The notes under the pieces are model-generated. The model did not search any database. It was not told the origin of the DNA and was given only the letters and a program-made list of their open reading frames with translations. This document shows, one piece after another, positions 9,739-19,487 of a stretch of 64,000 bases of DNA (position 1 is the stretch's first letter; the number at the start of each line of letters is the position of its first letter). The translations under genes were made by a program, and so were the position numbers. The DNA comes from Flavobacteriales bacterium (GTDB lineage: Bacteria > Bacteroidota > Bacteroidia > Flavobacteriales_D > CAJJDF01), in NCBI GenBank assembly GCA_018609055.1, contig JABAYJ010000005.1:62001-126000 (forward strand), written 5' to 3'.

Positions 9739-10140
9739 ATGACTTTAGATGCGCAAACAATAATTTACCTTGTTTTAATAGGGATTACAGCTGGAGTTGT
9801 ATCTGGCTTTATAGGTATTGGAGGAGGAATTATTATTGTTCCGGCTTTGATTTATTTAGTAGGATTATCTCAATTACAAGCTCAAGGAACTAGCTTAGCA
9901 CTTATGTTACCTCCCATTGGTATCTTAGCATTTATGCAATATTACAAAGCAGAAAACGTAGATATTGATTTAAGAATGGTAGCTATTGTAGCTTCTACAT
10001 TTATAGTTGGAGGTTTGTTTGGAGCAAAATTAGCTCTTAAGATAAATGTGAACTTGGTTAAAATTATTTTTGGTGTACTGATGTTATTAATCTCTATAAA
10101 AATGATTTATAGTGGTTATAAATTATATTTTGGTAAATAA
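9739..10140 (+). CDS. Half-length TauE/SafE family membrane protein
   Basis: A 133-residue polytopic protein with four membrane segments and the TauE/SafE signature GVVSGFIGIGGGIIIVPALI near residue 20. Family members export sulfite, sulfoacetate or other anions. Usual length is about 250 residues built from two similar halves; this one has one half, so a functional transporter would need a dimer. Both ends look natural (ATG start, stop followed two bases later by the next gene), so it is not obviously a truncation. Substrate cannot be told. Confidence 0.82.
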   Translation: MTLDAQTIIYLVLIGITAGVVSGFIGIGGGIIIVPALIYLVGLSQLQAQGTSLALMLPPIGILAFMQYYKAENVDIDLRMVAIVASTFIVGGLFGAKLALKINVNLVKIIFGVLMLLISIKMIYSGYKLYFGK

Positions 10141-10142
10141 GT

Positions 10143-11330
10143 ATGAATAAGGATTTACTAGAACATATAAAACAATTGTCTTCTTCTAATTTAAAGGAAG
10201 TAATCGCCATTAGAAGACACATTCATCAACATCCCGAATTATCTTTCGAGGAACACAAAACTTCTGCATTTATTCAATCTAAACTGACTGAATTTGGGAT
10301 TCCATTTAAAACGGGATTCGTAAAAACAGGAATAGTAGCTTTAATTGAAGGGAAAAACCCATCCAAAAAAGTTATTGCTCTTAGGGCAGATATGGATGCG
10401 CTTCCTATTATTGAAGAAAATGATGTGAGTTACAAGTCACAAAATGAAGGGGTGATGCATGCTTGCGGACATGATGTACATTCATCAAGTTTACTGGGAG
10501 TTGTAAAGATTTTGAATGAGTTAAAATCTGAATTTGAAGGAACAATTAAGCTTATTTTTCAACCAGGAGAAGAAAAATTACCTGGAGGAGCATCCTTAAT
10601 GATAAACGAAGGAGTGCTTGAAAACCCAGCTCCACAAGCCATTGTTGGGCAACACGTTTTCCCTGATTTACCTTATGGTAAAGTAGGATTTAGAGGAGGA
10701 ATGTATATGGCATCATGTGACGAAATATATGTAACAGTAAAAGGAAAAGGAGGGCATGCAGCTTTACCTCATAAGTTTGTAGATACGGTATTAATATCTT
10801 GTCAAATAATAAACTCTTTACAACAAATTGTTAGTCGAAAAGCTAGGCCAGATATACCGTGTGTATTATCATTTGGTAAAATAAACTCTACAGGTGGAGC
10901 AACTAATATTATTCCTGATGAAGTGAAAATAGAAGGTACATTTAGAACCATGAATGAAGAGTGGCGAAATGAAGCTCACACATTAATGGTACAAATGGCT
11001 GAAGATATTGCCAAATCAATGGGAGGAACCTGCGAGTTTGATATCCAGAGAGGATATCCTTTCCTTAAAAATGATGTAAAAACCACTGAGATTTCAAAAT
11101 CAAGTGCCCAAGAATATTTAGGAAAAGAAAATGTAATTGACCTTGATTTAAGAATGACAGGAGAAGATTTTGCTTATTACACTCAACATATTCCTGGTTG
11201 TTTCTATCGATTAGGAACAGGCGAAAGTTCTGGATTACATACTTCTACTTTTAATGTAAATGAACAATCATTGGAAATTGGAATGGGATTAATGAGTTGG
11301 ATAGCAATAAATCAACTAAAAGCACAATAG
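10143..11330 (+). CDS. M20 family metal-dependent amidohydrolase
   Basis: A 395-residue zinc amidohydrolase of the IAA-amino-acid/hippurate hydrolase subfamily, which cleaves N-acyl or conjugated amino acids and can act on peptides. Metal and catalytic motifs are intact: RADMDALPI near 78-86, MHACGHDVH near 101-109, QPGEEKLPGG near 139-148, and a metal-ligand histidine in GQHVFPDLPYG. The dimerisation insert begins GKGGHAALPH. A C-terminal ligand histidine follows in ESSGLHTSTF. It starts two bases after the TauE-like gene, so the two are cotranscribed. The physiological substrate is unknown. Confidence 0.92.
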   Translation: MNKDLLEHIKQLSSSNLKEVIAIRRHIHQHPELSFEEHKTSAFIQSKLTEFGIPFKTGFVKTGIVALIEGKNPSKKVIALRADMDALPIIEENDVSYKSQNEGVMHACGHDVHSSSLLGVVKILNELKSEFEGTIKLIFQPGEEKLPGGASLMINEGVLENPAPQAIVGQHVFPDLPYGKVGFRGGMYMASCDEIYVTVKGKGGHAALPHKFVDTVLISCQIINSLQQIVSRKARPDIPCVLSFGKINSTGGATNIIPDEVKIEGTFRTMNEEWRNEAHTLMVQMAEDIAKSMGGTCEFDIQRGYPFLKNDVKTTEISKSSAQEYLGKENVIDLDLRMTGEDFAYYTQHIPGCFYRLGTGESSGLHTSTFNVNEQSLEIGMGLMSWIAINQLKAQ

Positions 11331-11368
11331 TAGGAATAGTATTCCGTTACAGAATTTAAACCAATGTT

Positions 11369-13738
11369 ATGTTCAAGAAATTAGTATTTTTTTCAATTTG
11401 CTTTCTTATCTGTTTGGCAACACAAGCCCAAGGAGTAGGAATTGGTAAGTGGAAAAATTATTTTCCTTTCCGTAATGTAATTCAAGTTCTCAGTAATGGA
11501 GATAAGGTATACGGAGCAACACGAAACGGAATTATCATCAATGATTATGAAGATGGAACTACAGAGCAATTAACTGAAATAAATGCCCTTTCGGATAACA
11601 ACATATCTACAATAAGCTTTAACACAGATAATAATGCACTTGTTGTTGGTTACGAGAACGGAAATGCTGATATTATTATTGATAATGAAACAACCAACCT
11701 TTTTCAAATTAAAGAAAGTAATATAACTGGAGATAAGGGAGTTAAAAGTATTTTTTGCAAAGATGATTTGGCATATCTTTCCTGTGGATTTGGAATTGTG
11801 GTGTTTGATGTTGCCAAAAAAGAAATTAAGGATACCTATATTTTTGGACCAGGAGGTTCTCAAATAAAAGTAAATGCGGTTTTTGTAGAAAATGGAATAA
11901 TTTACGCAGGAACCGAAAATGGACTATACACTGCTCCAGAGGCTAGTGCTTTTCTTACTGATTTTAATTCTTGGTCGGTTCTTAGTACAATTCCAAGTGG
12001 TAATAAGGAAATAAAAGACATACTAGAGTTTGATAATAAACTGCTGTTTAATATAGAAAACACTTTAACTTCTGATTCAATTTATTGGTATGATGGATCA
12101 AGTTGGGGAAGAGTAACAACATTGTCAAATGAAAAGAACAATTCTGTTACAGCTTCTGGTAATGAGTTAATAATAAGTCGTTTTGATACAATATACGTGT
12201 TGGATAATACTTTTTCTCAAATAAATTTATTTGATAATTATGATGGTTATTGGAAACCAAGATCCAATTATGTGATCAAGAAAAATAGCACTTATTATAT
12301 AGGTGATAGTGAAAATGGAATAGTATCACTGACCTCTAATGGTGTTGCTAATTTTAACCAACCAAATTCTATTTTCTCTAATAATATTTTCGATATCGAA
12401 GCAGTAAATGGTAACCTTTGGGGGTCATCAGGAAGTTTAGTTGGTGGAGGTTGGAACAAGACATTTAGTAATGATGGAAGTTTTCATTATGACATAAAAG
12501 AGGATAACTGGACTATTTATGGAATAGCGTTTTTAACCAATCAGTTTTGTTTTCCTACTAGTTGTAATCCAATACCATCTTCACCAATTTCATGTGTAAA
12601 TGACTTAGTTGGGATGGCAATAAATCCAGCAGAACCAGATAAAGGATATGCGTGTTCTTTTTCTAATAAAGGAGTGTTAGAATTACAGAATTATAAGATA
12701 ACTGCTGCTTACGACACGTGTAATTCGAGTCTTCAAATTAGTTCTGTTCATAATGATCGTATAGCAATTGCAGATGCAGAATTTGATGGGGAAGGAAATT
12801 TATGGGTAGTAAATTCTTGGGCAGGAAACTCTTTGTCTGTTAAAACAAAAGGTGGAAATTGGAAATCATTTGATTGTGGGGCAAGTAGTTCTAATATTAT
12901 AGGGTCAAAAATTGTTGTAAGCGAATCTACAGGCTATAAATGGATTGTCTTTAAGGATGAACATTTACTTGCTTACAATGATAATGGAACCACAGAAGAT
13001 GAAATAGATGATGAATTTCAGCTTATTAACGGGCTAGCAGGAAATGGAAGCTTGGATGAGACACCAACCTCAGTTGCAGAAGATAAGGATGGCGAAATAT
13101 GGATTGGTACAGAAAAAGGAATATTTGTAATATTTACACCTACCGAAATTTTTAACTCAGGGAATTTTACTGCTCAAAGAATAAAAGTAGAATTAGAAGG
13201 GAACGTAGAGCTTTTACTAGAGAATGAGTTCATTACTTCTGTTCAAATAGACGGAGGGAATAGAAAATGGATTGGAACTCAATCGTCAGGAGTTTTTTTA
13301 TTATCACCAGATGGAACAGAGCAAATTCAAAATTTCACCAAAGAAAACAGTCCTTTATTATCTAATAACATTAATGACATTGCTATTGACGGAGAAAGCG
13401 GAGAAGTTTTTATTGCAACTGATCAAGGTTTAATTTCTTATAAAGGTGACGCAACCGAAGGAAAACAAACCTACCAAGATGTATATGCCTTCCCTAATCC
13501 AGTTGTCCCTGGTTATGATGGTAAAATAGGGATAAGAGGATTGGTCGAAAACTCGGACGTAAGAATAACTGATGTTGCAGGAAATGTAGTTTTTGTTACA
13601 AAATCGCTTGGAGGGCAAGCAGTTTGGGATGGTAGAACATTTGAAGGGGAAAAAGTAAGCTCAGGAGTATATCTAGTATTTATGACAAACGAAACTGGAA
13701 CTACAGACGAAGTAACCAAGATTTTGTTTATTAAATAA
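11369..13738 (+). CDS. porZ: PorZ-like type IX secretion protein
   Basis: A 789-residue secreted protein with signal peptide (to TQAQG), two tandem beta-propellers and a C-terminal immunoglobulin-like sorting domain. The first propeller opens with GKWKNYFPFRNVIQV and contains YGATRNGIIINDYEDG, LSDNNISTISF and LVVGYENGNADI, the pattern of PorZ proteins. Later repeats (IWIGTEKGIFV, WIGTQSSGVFLL) resemble two-component regulator propellers. The end (VYAFPNPVVPGYDG... ILFIK) is a T9SS-type C-terminal domain. In Porphyromonas gingivalis PorZ works at the cell surface with the PorU sortase complex and supplies anionic LPS for cargo anchoring; that role is transferred by similarity. sprA, another core gene of the system, lies at the far end of this window. 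Confidence 0.82.
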   Translation: MFKKLVFFSICFLICLATQAQGVGIGKWKNYFPFRNVIQVLSNGDKVYGATRNGIIINDYEDGTTEQLTEINALSDNNISTISFNTDNNALVVGYENGNADIIIDNETTNLFQIKESNITGDKGVKSIFCKDDLAYLSCGFGIVVFDVAKKEIKDTYIFGPGGSQIKVNAVFVENGIIYAGTENGLYTAPEASAFLTDFNSWSVLSTIPSGNKEIKDILEFDNKLLFNIENTLTSDSIYWYDGSSWGRVTTLSNEKNNSVTASGNELIISRFDTIYVLDNTFSQINLFDNYDGYWKPRSNYVIKKNSTYYIGDSENGIVSLTSNGVANFNQPNSIFSNNIFDIEAVNGNLWGSSGSLVGGGWNKTFSNDGSFHYDIKEDNWTIYGIAFLTNQFCFPTSCNPIPSSPISCVNDLVGMAINPAEPDKGYACSFSNKGVLELQNYKITAAYDTCNSSLQISSVHNDRIAIADAEFDGEGNLWVVNSWAGNSLSVKTKGGNWKSFDCGASSSNIIGSKIVVSESTGYKWIVFKDEHLLAYNDNGTTEDEIDDEFQLINGLAGNGSLDETPTSVAEDKDGEIWIGTEKGIFVIFTPTEIFNSGNFTAQRIKVELEGNVELLLENEFITSVQIDGGNRKWIGTQSSGVFLLSPDGTEQIQNFTKENSPLLSNNINDIAIDGESGEVFIATDQGLISYKGDATEGKQTYQDVYAFPNPVVPGYDGKIGIRGLVENSDVRITDVAGNVVFVTKSLGGQAVWDGRTFEGEKVSSGVYLVFMTNETGTTDEVTKILFIK

Positions 13739-13780
13739 TGGTTGTAACTCCGCTAAGTAAATACTTGTTATTTTAGGTCT

Positions 13781-15379
13781 ATGGGAATTTTTAATAAGCA
13801 TTTATTTAATGGAACAAATCTAGAAAAATTGCTTTTTTTATTTCTAGCATTATTCCACCTAATACCAATTGTTAGTTATCAATTTTTCCCAACACTAGAT
13901 GGGCCAGCACATTTATATAATTCCAATTTAATAAATGAATTGCTACTGAATCCTAATAGCAATATTTCACAATATTTTGAATTTAATTCAGCATTAATTA
14001 CTAATTTTTCAGGACATTTTTTACTCTCATTTTTTAATTGGTTTTTACCAGCATTTTTTGCCGAAAAAGTGTTTCTAGTGCTTTATGCATTAGGTATTCC
14101 TTATAGTTTGAGATACTTAATCAAACAGATTAATCCGACTTGGATAGGGTTGAGTTATTTTAGTTTTCCAATTATATACTCTACGGTATTTTTACTGGGG
14201 TTTTATAACTTTTCTATTGCTTTGGTATTCTTCTTTTTTGCATTGGGATATTGGTATAAACATCAAGATAACATGACTAAATTCAGTAGAAAGCTGATTT
14301 TAGCAGGTTTAATTCTTTTGACTTTATTTTCACATCTTTTTGTATTTGCAGTTCTATTGCTCTGTTTGTTTTTACCAGTATTTTTTGATTTTATTCTTAT
14401 AAGGATAAACAAGACAATAAATTTTAAATCTCAGTGGACCAAAATTAAAGCATTAGCAATAGTCTCTTTTGTTCCTTTTTTATTGTTGGTTTATTATTTT
14501 CTATCACGCCCTTCGTCTTCCAAATCATCTTATTTATCATTAGAGCAATTGACTAATAATTTAATGAATATGGATTGTATCATAGCCTTTAATGCTTCTT
14601 TTGAAGGTTCACATGCTAGTTTTATATTGCTGTCAATTTGCATTCTTATTTTTGCTAAAGTTGGTGCTCGTATTTATTCTATTACCCAAAACAAAAGCTC
14701 AAGTTCAGTTTTTAAAAAACAAGACGTTTGGCTGGTAATGGCCTTTGTTTTGTTAGGGATGTGTTTTTATTTACCAAATTCAAATAGTTTTGGCGGGTTC
14801 ATTTCAAATAGGATTTCACTTCTGTTTTTTTTACTACTTATTGTTTGGCTATCTACTGAAAAAATTTCCAAATTTATTTTAATTCCTTGTGTTGCATTAA
14901 TGTTTTATAGTAGCGGTAATCTGGTTAACTATTACAAAAAAACAATGTTTGATTTAACTCAGCTTGCAACCAATTGCTTTGAGACTGCAGAATATATTGA
15001 GGAAGGAAGTGTCGTGTTACCTTTAAATTATTCAAATGAATGGAATACAGGCCATTATTCTAATTTTCTGGGGATAGAAAAGCCCATGGTGATATTAGAT
15101 AATTACGAAGCTGTTAACGATTATTTTCCAGTTAGATGGCGACCTAATAGTGTTCCAAAACCTTGGGGAGAACCAATGGCAAATAATTCATTTAACTGTT
15201 TAGATCTTAAAAATGACAAATGGCAGGGGTTACAAATAGATTATATTTTCATCATAAAAAATAGCCAGAATAATAGAGTAAATTGTGACGAACAGTATGA
15301 TGGCATTCTTAAAGAAGACTATTCACTTGTGCATGAAAATGAAAGATGTCTACTTTATCGATTTAATAAATCAATATAG
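13781..15379 (+). CDS. Polytopic membrane protein, GT-C type, function unknown
   Basis: A 532-residue protein with about ten membrane helices and a soluble C-terminal domain of about 130 residues. After the first helix comes FFPTLDGPAHLYNSNLINEL, an acidic periplasmic loop typical of GT-C glycosyltransferase-like proteins, in which Asp is the usual catalytic residue. No narrower family was recognised. It is followed by two other large polytopic proteins of similar layout on the same strand, and the 42-base gap after porZ leaves cotranscription with porZ open. A polyprenyl-phosphate-sugar-dependent glycosyltransferase of the envelope is plausible but unproven. Confidence 0.7.
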   Translation: MGIFNKHLFNGTNLEKLLFLFLALFHLIPIVSYQFFPTLDGPAHLYNSNLINELLLNPNSNISQYFEFNSALITNFSGHFLLSFFNWFLPAFFAEKVFLVLYALGIPYSLRYLIKQINPTWIGLSYFSFPIIYSTVFLLGFYNFSIALVFFFFALGYWYKHQDNMTKFSRKLILAGLILLTLFSHLFVFAVLLLCLFLPVFFDFILIRINKTINFKSQWTKIKALAIVSFVPFLLLVYYFLSRPSSSKSSYLSLEQLTNNLMNMDCIIAFNASFEGSHASFILLSICILIFAKVGARIYSITQNKSSSSVFKKQDVWLVMAFVLLGMCFYLPNSNSFGGFISNRISLLFFLLLIVWLSTEKISKFILIPCVALMFYSSGNLVNYYKKTMFDLTQLATNCFETAEYIEEGSVVLPLNYSNEWNTGHYSNFLGIEKPMVILDNYEAVNDYFPVRWRPNSVPKPWGEPMANNSFNCLDLKNDKWQGLQIDYIFIIKNSQNNRVNCDEQYDGILKEDYSLVHENERCLLYRFNKSI

Positions 15380-15450
15380 AAATTAGCAACATTATTAATT
15401 TCAGAAAATATCTCGTAAGTTAGTCCCTAATTAAAAGCAGAATAAAATTA

Positions 15451-17268
15451 ATGAAGAACATTTCGATTTCTCTTTCCACATTGGCTCTCGTCTTATCCAT
15501 ACTATTTGTGGTTGGGTACAGAAGTGCTAATGTTTCCGAAAAAGAAACCTCTTGGGATGTTTTGGGATATTACCTTCCTCTTCCTGCAACTTTTATCTAT
15601 GAAGATGCTTTGTTAGAGAACCCTACTTGGATTAAAGATATAAATGAAGAGAAACAACTTACAGGAACTCTTTATCAAATCTCTACAAATGATGAAGGTG
15701 AGCCTATTTATTTCTTTTTGTTAGGGATGGCTATTCTTTATTTACCTTTCTTTTTAATTGGTCATGGAGCAGCTTATATAACCGGTTTTCCTCCTGATGG
15801 ATTTAGTTTGCCATATCAGTATGCAATGGTTTTTGGTGCAATGGTTTTTACTATTATCGGGCTTATATATTTACGTAAAATATTAAATCATTATTTACCC
15901 GATAAAATAACTGCAGCAGTAATATTAATAGTCGTTTTTGCTACCAATTACTCTCACCATTTAACTCTCAAAAACCTGGAGACTGTAAACGTACTTTTTA
16001 TGTTTGTATGCCTCATAATTTGGAACACAATTAGATGGCATCAAGATTTTAAAATTAAAAATTTAATAGCAATAGGTTCATTTATTACCCTAATGGCAAT
16101 GGTAAAGCCAAGCGAAATAATGATAGTATTCGTTCCGCTTTTGTGGGGAGTTTTTTCTAAAAAGACTTTTTATGAAAAGCTGAATATAATAAAACAATAT
16201 CGGGTTCAGTTTGTAGTAGCAATTGTTTGTTGTTTACTGCTTGCATTACCACAAATGACTTACTGGTTTGTTCGAACAGGGCACTTATTTTACGACAGTT
16301 ACAAGAACCCTGGAGTAGGTTTAGATGTGTTTTCACCTTATTTAATTCAATCATTATTTAGTTATAAAAAAGGGTGGCTAATTTACACACCAGTTATGAT
16401 TTTGGCAGTTGTAGGATTGTTTCATTTATGGATAAATCTTAAGACAGAGAGGTTAGCACTTTTAGTTTATTTCCTTATTGCATTTTATATCATTATTAGT
16501 TGGACCGAATGGTGGTATGGAGCAGGTTTCTCTAATCGACCATTAATTACTGTTTATCCAATATTGGCAATAGCAATGGGGTTTTTACTTTTAAAAATCA
16601 GTAAAAGTAAGTTTTGGATAAAAACTTCGGTTGTCGTTTTTGTTTTTGTAGCCATGTTTTTTAATCAGTTTCAATGGTGGCAATTACGCGCAGGAATTTT
16701 GGAGCCTTATCGAACCACAAAAGAGTATTATTGGGCAAGTTTTTTGGCAACCTCAGTTACTCAAGAGGATAAAGAAAAGCTATCTCTTTATAGAGATTTT
16801 GATGGTAATCAGACTTTCAATGACATTGAGAATTATGAGTTAATAAAGACTGTTTCTCTTGATTTTGAAGATTCAAATGAAGAGAATGTCAAAACAGATT
16901 CCACCAATAATAAATTTGCGAAGCTATCACCTGAAATAGAATACTCTAAAACTATAGAAATTCCATATCGTGAACTTACTTCTAAAGATCATCTTTGGGT
17001 TAGGGTTTCTGTTGATTGTAAATTACAAAGAGAGGACAGTAAAAAACCAGTTGTTGTAATTTCAATGGAAAGAAAAAATGGAGCATATGGTTACACAGGA
17101 AAAGAGATTAAGGAAGCTAGTGTAACTTGGTCTAATTTTCAATTCGATTACCTTACACCTCCAATTAGGGAGGGTAAAGACAAGTTGAAAGTATTTGTGT
17201 GGAACATGGAAAAGTCTAATTTTGACATGGATAACCTGAAAATTGAAATTTTTGAAAAGAAAAATTAA
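15451..17268 (+). CDS. Polytopic GT-C-like membrane protein with C-terminal beta domain
   Basis: A 605-residue protein with about eleven hydrophobic segments up to residue 430 and a soluble tail. The first loop holds ETSWDVLGYYLPLPATFIYE, where WD.LGYYLP occupies the place of the acidic catalytic loop in ArnT/GT39-like enzymes. The tail (about 450-605) looks like a beta-sandwich (KTIEIPYRELTSKDHLWVRV, KLKVFVWNMEKSNFDMDN). It overlaps the following gene by 26 bases. Probably membrane sugar transfer; donor and acceptor are unknown. Confidence 0.7.
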   Translation: MKNISISLSTLALVLSILFVVGYRSANVSEKETSWDVLGYYLPLPATFIYEDALLENPTWIKDINEEKQLTGTLYQISTNDEGEPIYFFLLGMAILYLPFFLIGHGAAYITGFPPDGFSLPYQYAMVFGAMVFTIIGLIYLRKILNHYLPDKITAAVILIVVFATNYSHHLTLKNLETVNVLFMFVCLIIWNTIRWHQDFKIKNLIAIGSFITLMAMVKPSEIMIVFVPLLWGVFSKKTFYEKLNIIKQYRVQFVVAIVCCLLLALPQMTYWFVRTGHLFYDSYKNPGVGLDVFSPYLIQSLFSYKKGWLIYTPVMILAVVGLFHLWINLKTERLALLVYFLIAFYIIISWTEWWYGAGFSNRPLITVYPILAIAMGFLLLKISKSKFWIKTSVVVFVFVAMFFNQFQWWQLRAGILEPYRTTKEYYWASFLATSVTQEDKEKLSLYRDFDGNQTFNDIENYELIKTVSLDFEDSNEENVKTDSTNNKFAKLSPEIEYSKTIEIPYRELTSKDHLWVRVSVDCKLQREDSKKPVVVISMERKNGAYGYTGKEIKEASVTWSNFQFDYLTPPIREGKDKLKVFVWNMEKSNFDMDNLKIEIFEKKN

Positions 17269-18697
17269 TTATATTCTAAATCAATATTGGGAGTTTTTGC
17301 TGTTTTCAGTATTACTCACAGTTCTTGTGGTAAGTTGTGCCGATCATATTTTCTTTTGGGATACGGTTCAGCTAGGAGCACGCCATGCTACTTTTTATTA
17401 CGATAATGGATTAAGTTTTGAGTTTTTACCCAATCGAATTGACAGTGGTCACATTCCTAGTTTTGGTTATTTATTAGCAGTATGTTGGACATTGTTTGGT
17501 AAGTCTTTATTGGTAAGTCATTTGTTTGTTCTGCCTTTTGCAATAGGAATTGCTTGGCAAGCTCACAGGTTTTTAAATCACTTTATTAGTAAAAAGAATC
17601 TTATTTGGGCAATGCTTTTATTGTTTTTAGATACTACTTTTCTTAGCCAAGTCTCTTTGGTTTCTCCAGATATTCCTTTGCTTTTCTTCTTTTTATTTGC
17701 TTTAAACTCTATACTAACTAACAAAAGAGTAAGTGTTGCTGTAGCTTTTTCATTGCTGTTTTTAGTGAGTATGCGAGGTATGATTCTTACAGTTCCTTTG
17801 TTTTTGTTTGATGTATATCTTCATTCAAACTTCAGTTTTAAGAAGATAAAGACCAGCTTAATTACTATTGTTAAATTGGGGATTCCTTATTTGCCAGCAG
17901 CTTCTATATTTATTGGTTTTAGTTGGTTTCATTTTACTCAAAAAGGATGGATTGGCTATCACGAAGATTCGCCTTGGGCTATTTTCTTCCAAAGAGTTGG
18001 GTTTTCGGGTGTTATAAAAAATACTGCAGTTTTTGGGTGGCGTTTACTAGATTTTGGGCGAGTGTTTATTTGGTTAATTGGTTTTGCTTGTCTCGTTTGG
18101 ATTTGGAGAAAGAAGTTAAAATTTTCCAATAAAGCGAAACAACTCTCGGTGTTATTTTTACTCATCATAGCTTTTTTATCTATACCTGCAATCATCTATT
18201 ACGATTTAAAAGGGCACAGATATTTCATGCCAATTTACTTCAGTGTTACGTTTTTAGTTAGTTATCTTTTACTCGAAGTTGTTCAAAATAAACTCTTTCA
18301 AAAAGCATCACTTTTCATAGGTTTAATTGGCTTAATTTCAGGAAGTTTCTGGGTTTATCCAAGTCATATTGCTCAAGGTTGGGATTCCACCTTAGGTCAT
18401 TTATCTTATTACCAATTAAGAGACAACATGATCCAATTTATGGATGAATATTCAATTGATAAATCTCAAGTTGGGTTTGATTTTCCAGGCGGATACGAGC
18501 AAAGGTTTTTAGATTTATCTGAAGAAACTTGGTTTTTTCCTGAAGTAGATATTGAAAATCAAGAGTATATTTTATTCTCAAATGTGGTGAATGAATTTTC
18601 TGATGAGGAATTAATAGAATTGAAAGAAAACTGGAAATTAATCCATCAGGAAAAATCAATTACAGTTAATTTTGTGTTATACCATAGGGGTCAGTAA
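17243..18697 (+). CDS. GT39-like membrane glycosyltransferase
   Basis: A 484-residue polytopic protein with the GT-C layout: first helix to VLVVSCADH, then FFWDTVQLGARHATFYYDNG, with the Asp of WDT in the position of the GT39/ArnT catalytic residue, then about nine more helices and a soluble C-terminal domain of some 110 residues (from about 370). I start it at a TTG that overlaps the preceding gene by 26 bases, because no ATG precedes the first helix in frame; translational coupling is likely. Enzymes of this fold take sugar from a lipid-phosphate donor on the outer face of the inner membrane. Acceptor unknown. Confidence 0.75.
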   Translation: MKFLKRKINYILNQYWEFLLFSVLLTVLVVSCADHIFFWDTVQLGARHATFYYDNGLSFEFLPNRIDSGHIPSFGYLLAVCWTLFGKSLLVSHLFVLPFAIGIAWQAHRFLNHFISKKNLIWAMLLLFLDTTFLSQVSLVSPDIPLLFFFLFALNSILTNKRVSVAVAFSLLFLVSMRGMILTVPLFLFDVYLHSNFSFKKIKTSLITIVKLGIPYLPAASIFIGFSWFHFTQKGWIGYHEDSPWAIFFQRVGFSGVIKNTAVFGWRLLDFGRVFIWLIGFACLVWIWRKKLKFSNKAKQLSVLFLLIIAFLSIPAIIYYDLKGHRYFMPIYFSVTFLVSYLLLEVVQNKLFQKASLFIGLIGLISGSFWVYPSHIAQGWDSTLGHLSYYQLRDNMIQFMDEYSIDKSQVGFDFPGGYEQRFLDLSEETWFFPEVDIENQEYILFSNVVNEFSDEELIELKENWKLIHQEKSITVNFVLYHRGQ

Positions 18698-18749
18698 TCG
18701 GCAATGTTATTTTTTTTGTTAAATTTACATTTTAAACTATACTTCCCCT

Positions 18750-19487
18750 ATGTCTAGAAAAATGACTTGCATATTAGTTGATGATGATGAAACCTCTAGG
18801 TTTATCATAACTAATTTAGCTAATAAGAACGATAATATTCAATTAGTTAAATCATGTAGTAACGCTCGTGAAGCAAGAGAAACTTTGGATGAACAGGATA
18901 TAGATTTAATGCTTCTGGATATTGAAATGCCTTATGAAAATGGGATTGATATGCTTGAAAAATTAGATAAAAAGCCTCAAGTAATTTTTATCACTTCTCA
19001 AACTAAGCATGCAATTAAAGCATTTGAATTTGATGCTATTGATTACATAGTAAAGCCATTGGATTATAGCAGATTAAATGAAGCTTTAGAGAAAGCTAAA
19101 CGTAGAATATTTGGTTTACCTACTGAAAATGTAGAAAACCTTTCCGATGAATTTCTTTTGATAAAAAAGAATAGAGAGACTCAAAAAATGTGTTATAATC
19201 AAATTCATTTTATCGAAGGATCTAGTAGTTATGTCACTTATCATGCCTCAGAAGGTAAAATAACTACAACAGGAATATTAAAACAGATAGAAGAAAAGAT
19301 AAATACCGAAGTTTTTGTGAGAGTTCACAGATCTTTCTTGGTTAATATCAATAAGATAGTAAAAATTAGCTCAGAAGAAGTGTTAGTTCTGCAACAATCT
19401 CTCCCTTTGTCTCGTAAGTACAGAAAGGAAGCGATATTAAAGTTTAACGAATTAAACCAGGCAGTAAATGAGAATAGCGTTAATTGA
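18750..19487 (+). CDS. LytTR family response regulator
   Basis: A 245-residue DNA-binding regulator. Receiver domain at 1-125 with acidic pocket DDD (11-13), phospho-acceptor Asp57 in LLDIEMPYENG, Thr in IFITSQ and Lys in YIVKPLDY. The LytTR DNA-binding domain occupies about 140-235 (YNQIHFIEGSSSYVTYH, VFVRVHRSFLVNINKI, LPLSRKYRKEAI). Such proteins bind direct repeats as dimers. It is the first of three overlapping genes: LytTR regulator, lone receiver, HPt. No histidine kinase is next to it. Confidence 0.93.
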   Translation: MSRKMTCILVDDDETSRFIITNLANKNDNIQLVKSCSNAREARETLDEQDIDLMLLDIEMPYENGIDMLEKLDKKPQVIFITSQTKHAIKAFEFDAIDYIVKPLDYSRLNEALEKAKRRIFGLPTENVENLSDEFLLIKKNRETQKMCYNQIHFIEGSSSYVTYHASEGKITTTGILKQIEEKINTEVFVRVHRSFLVNINKIVKISSEEVLVLQQSLPLSRKYRKEAILKFNELNQAVNENSVN

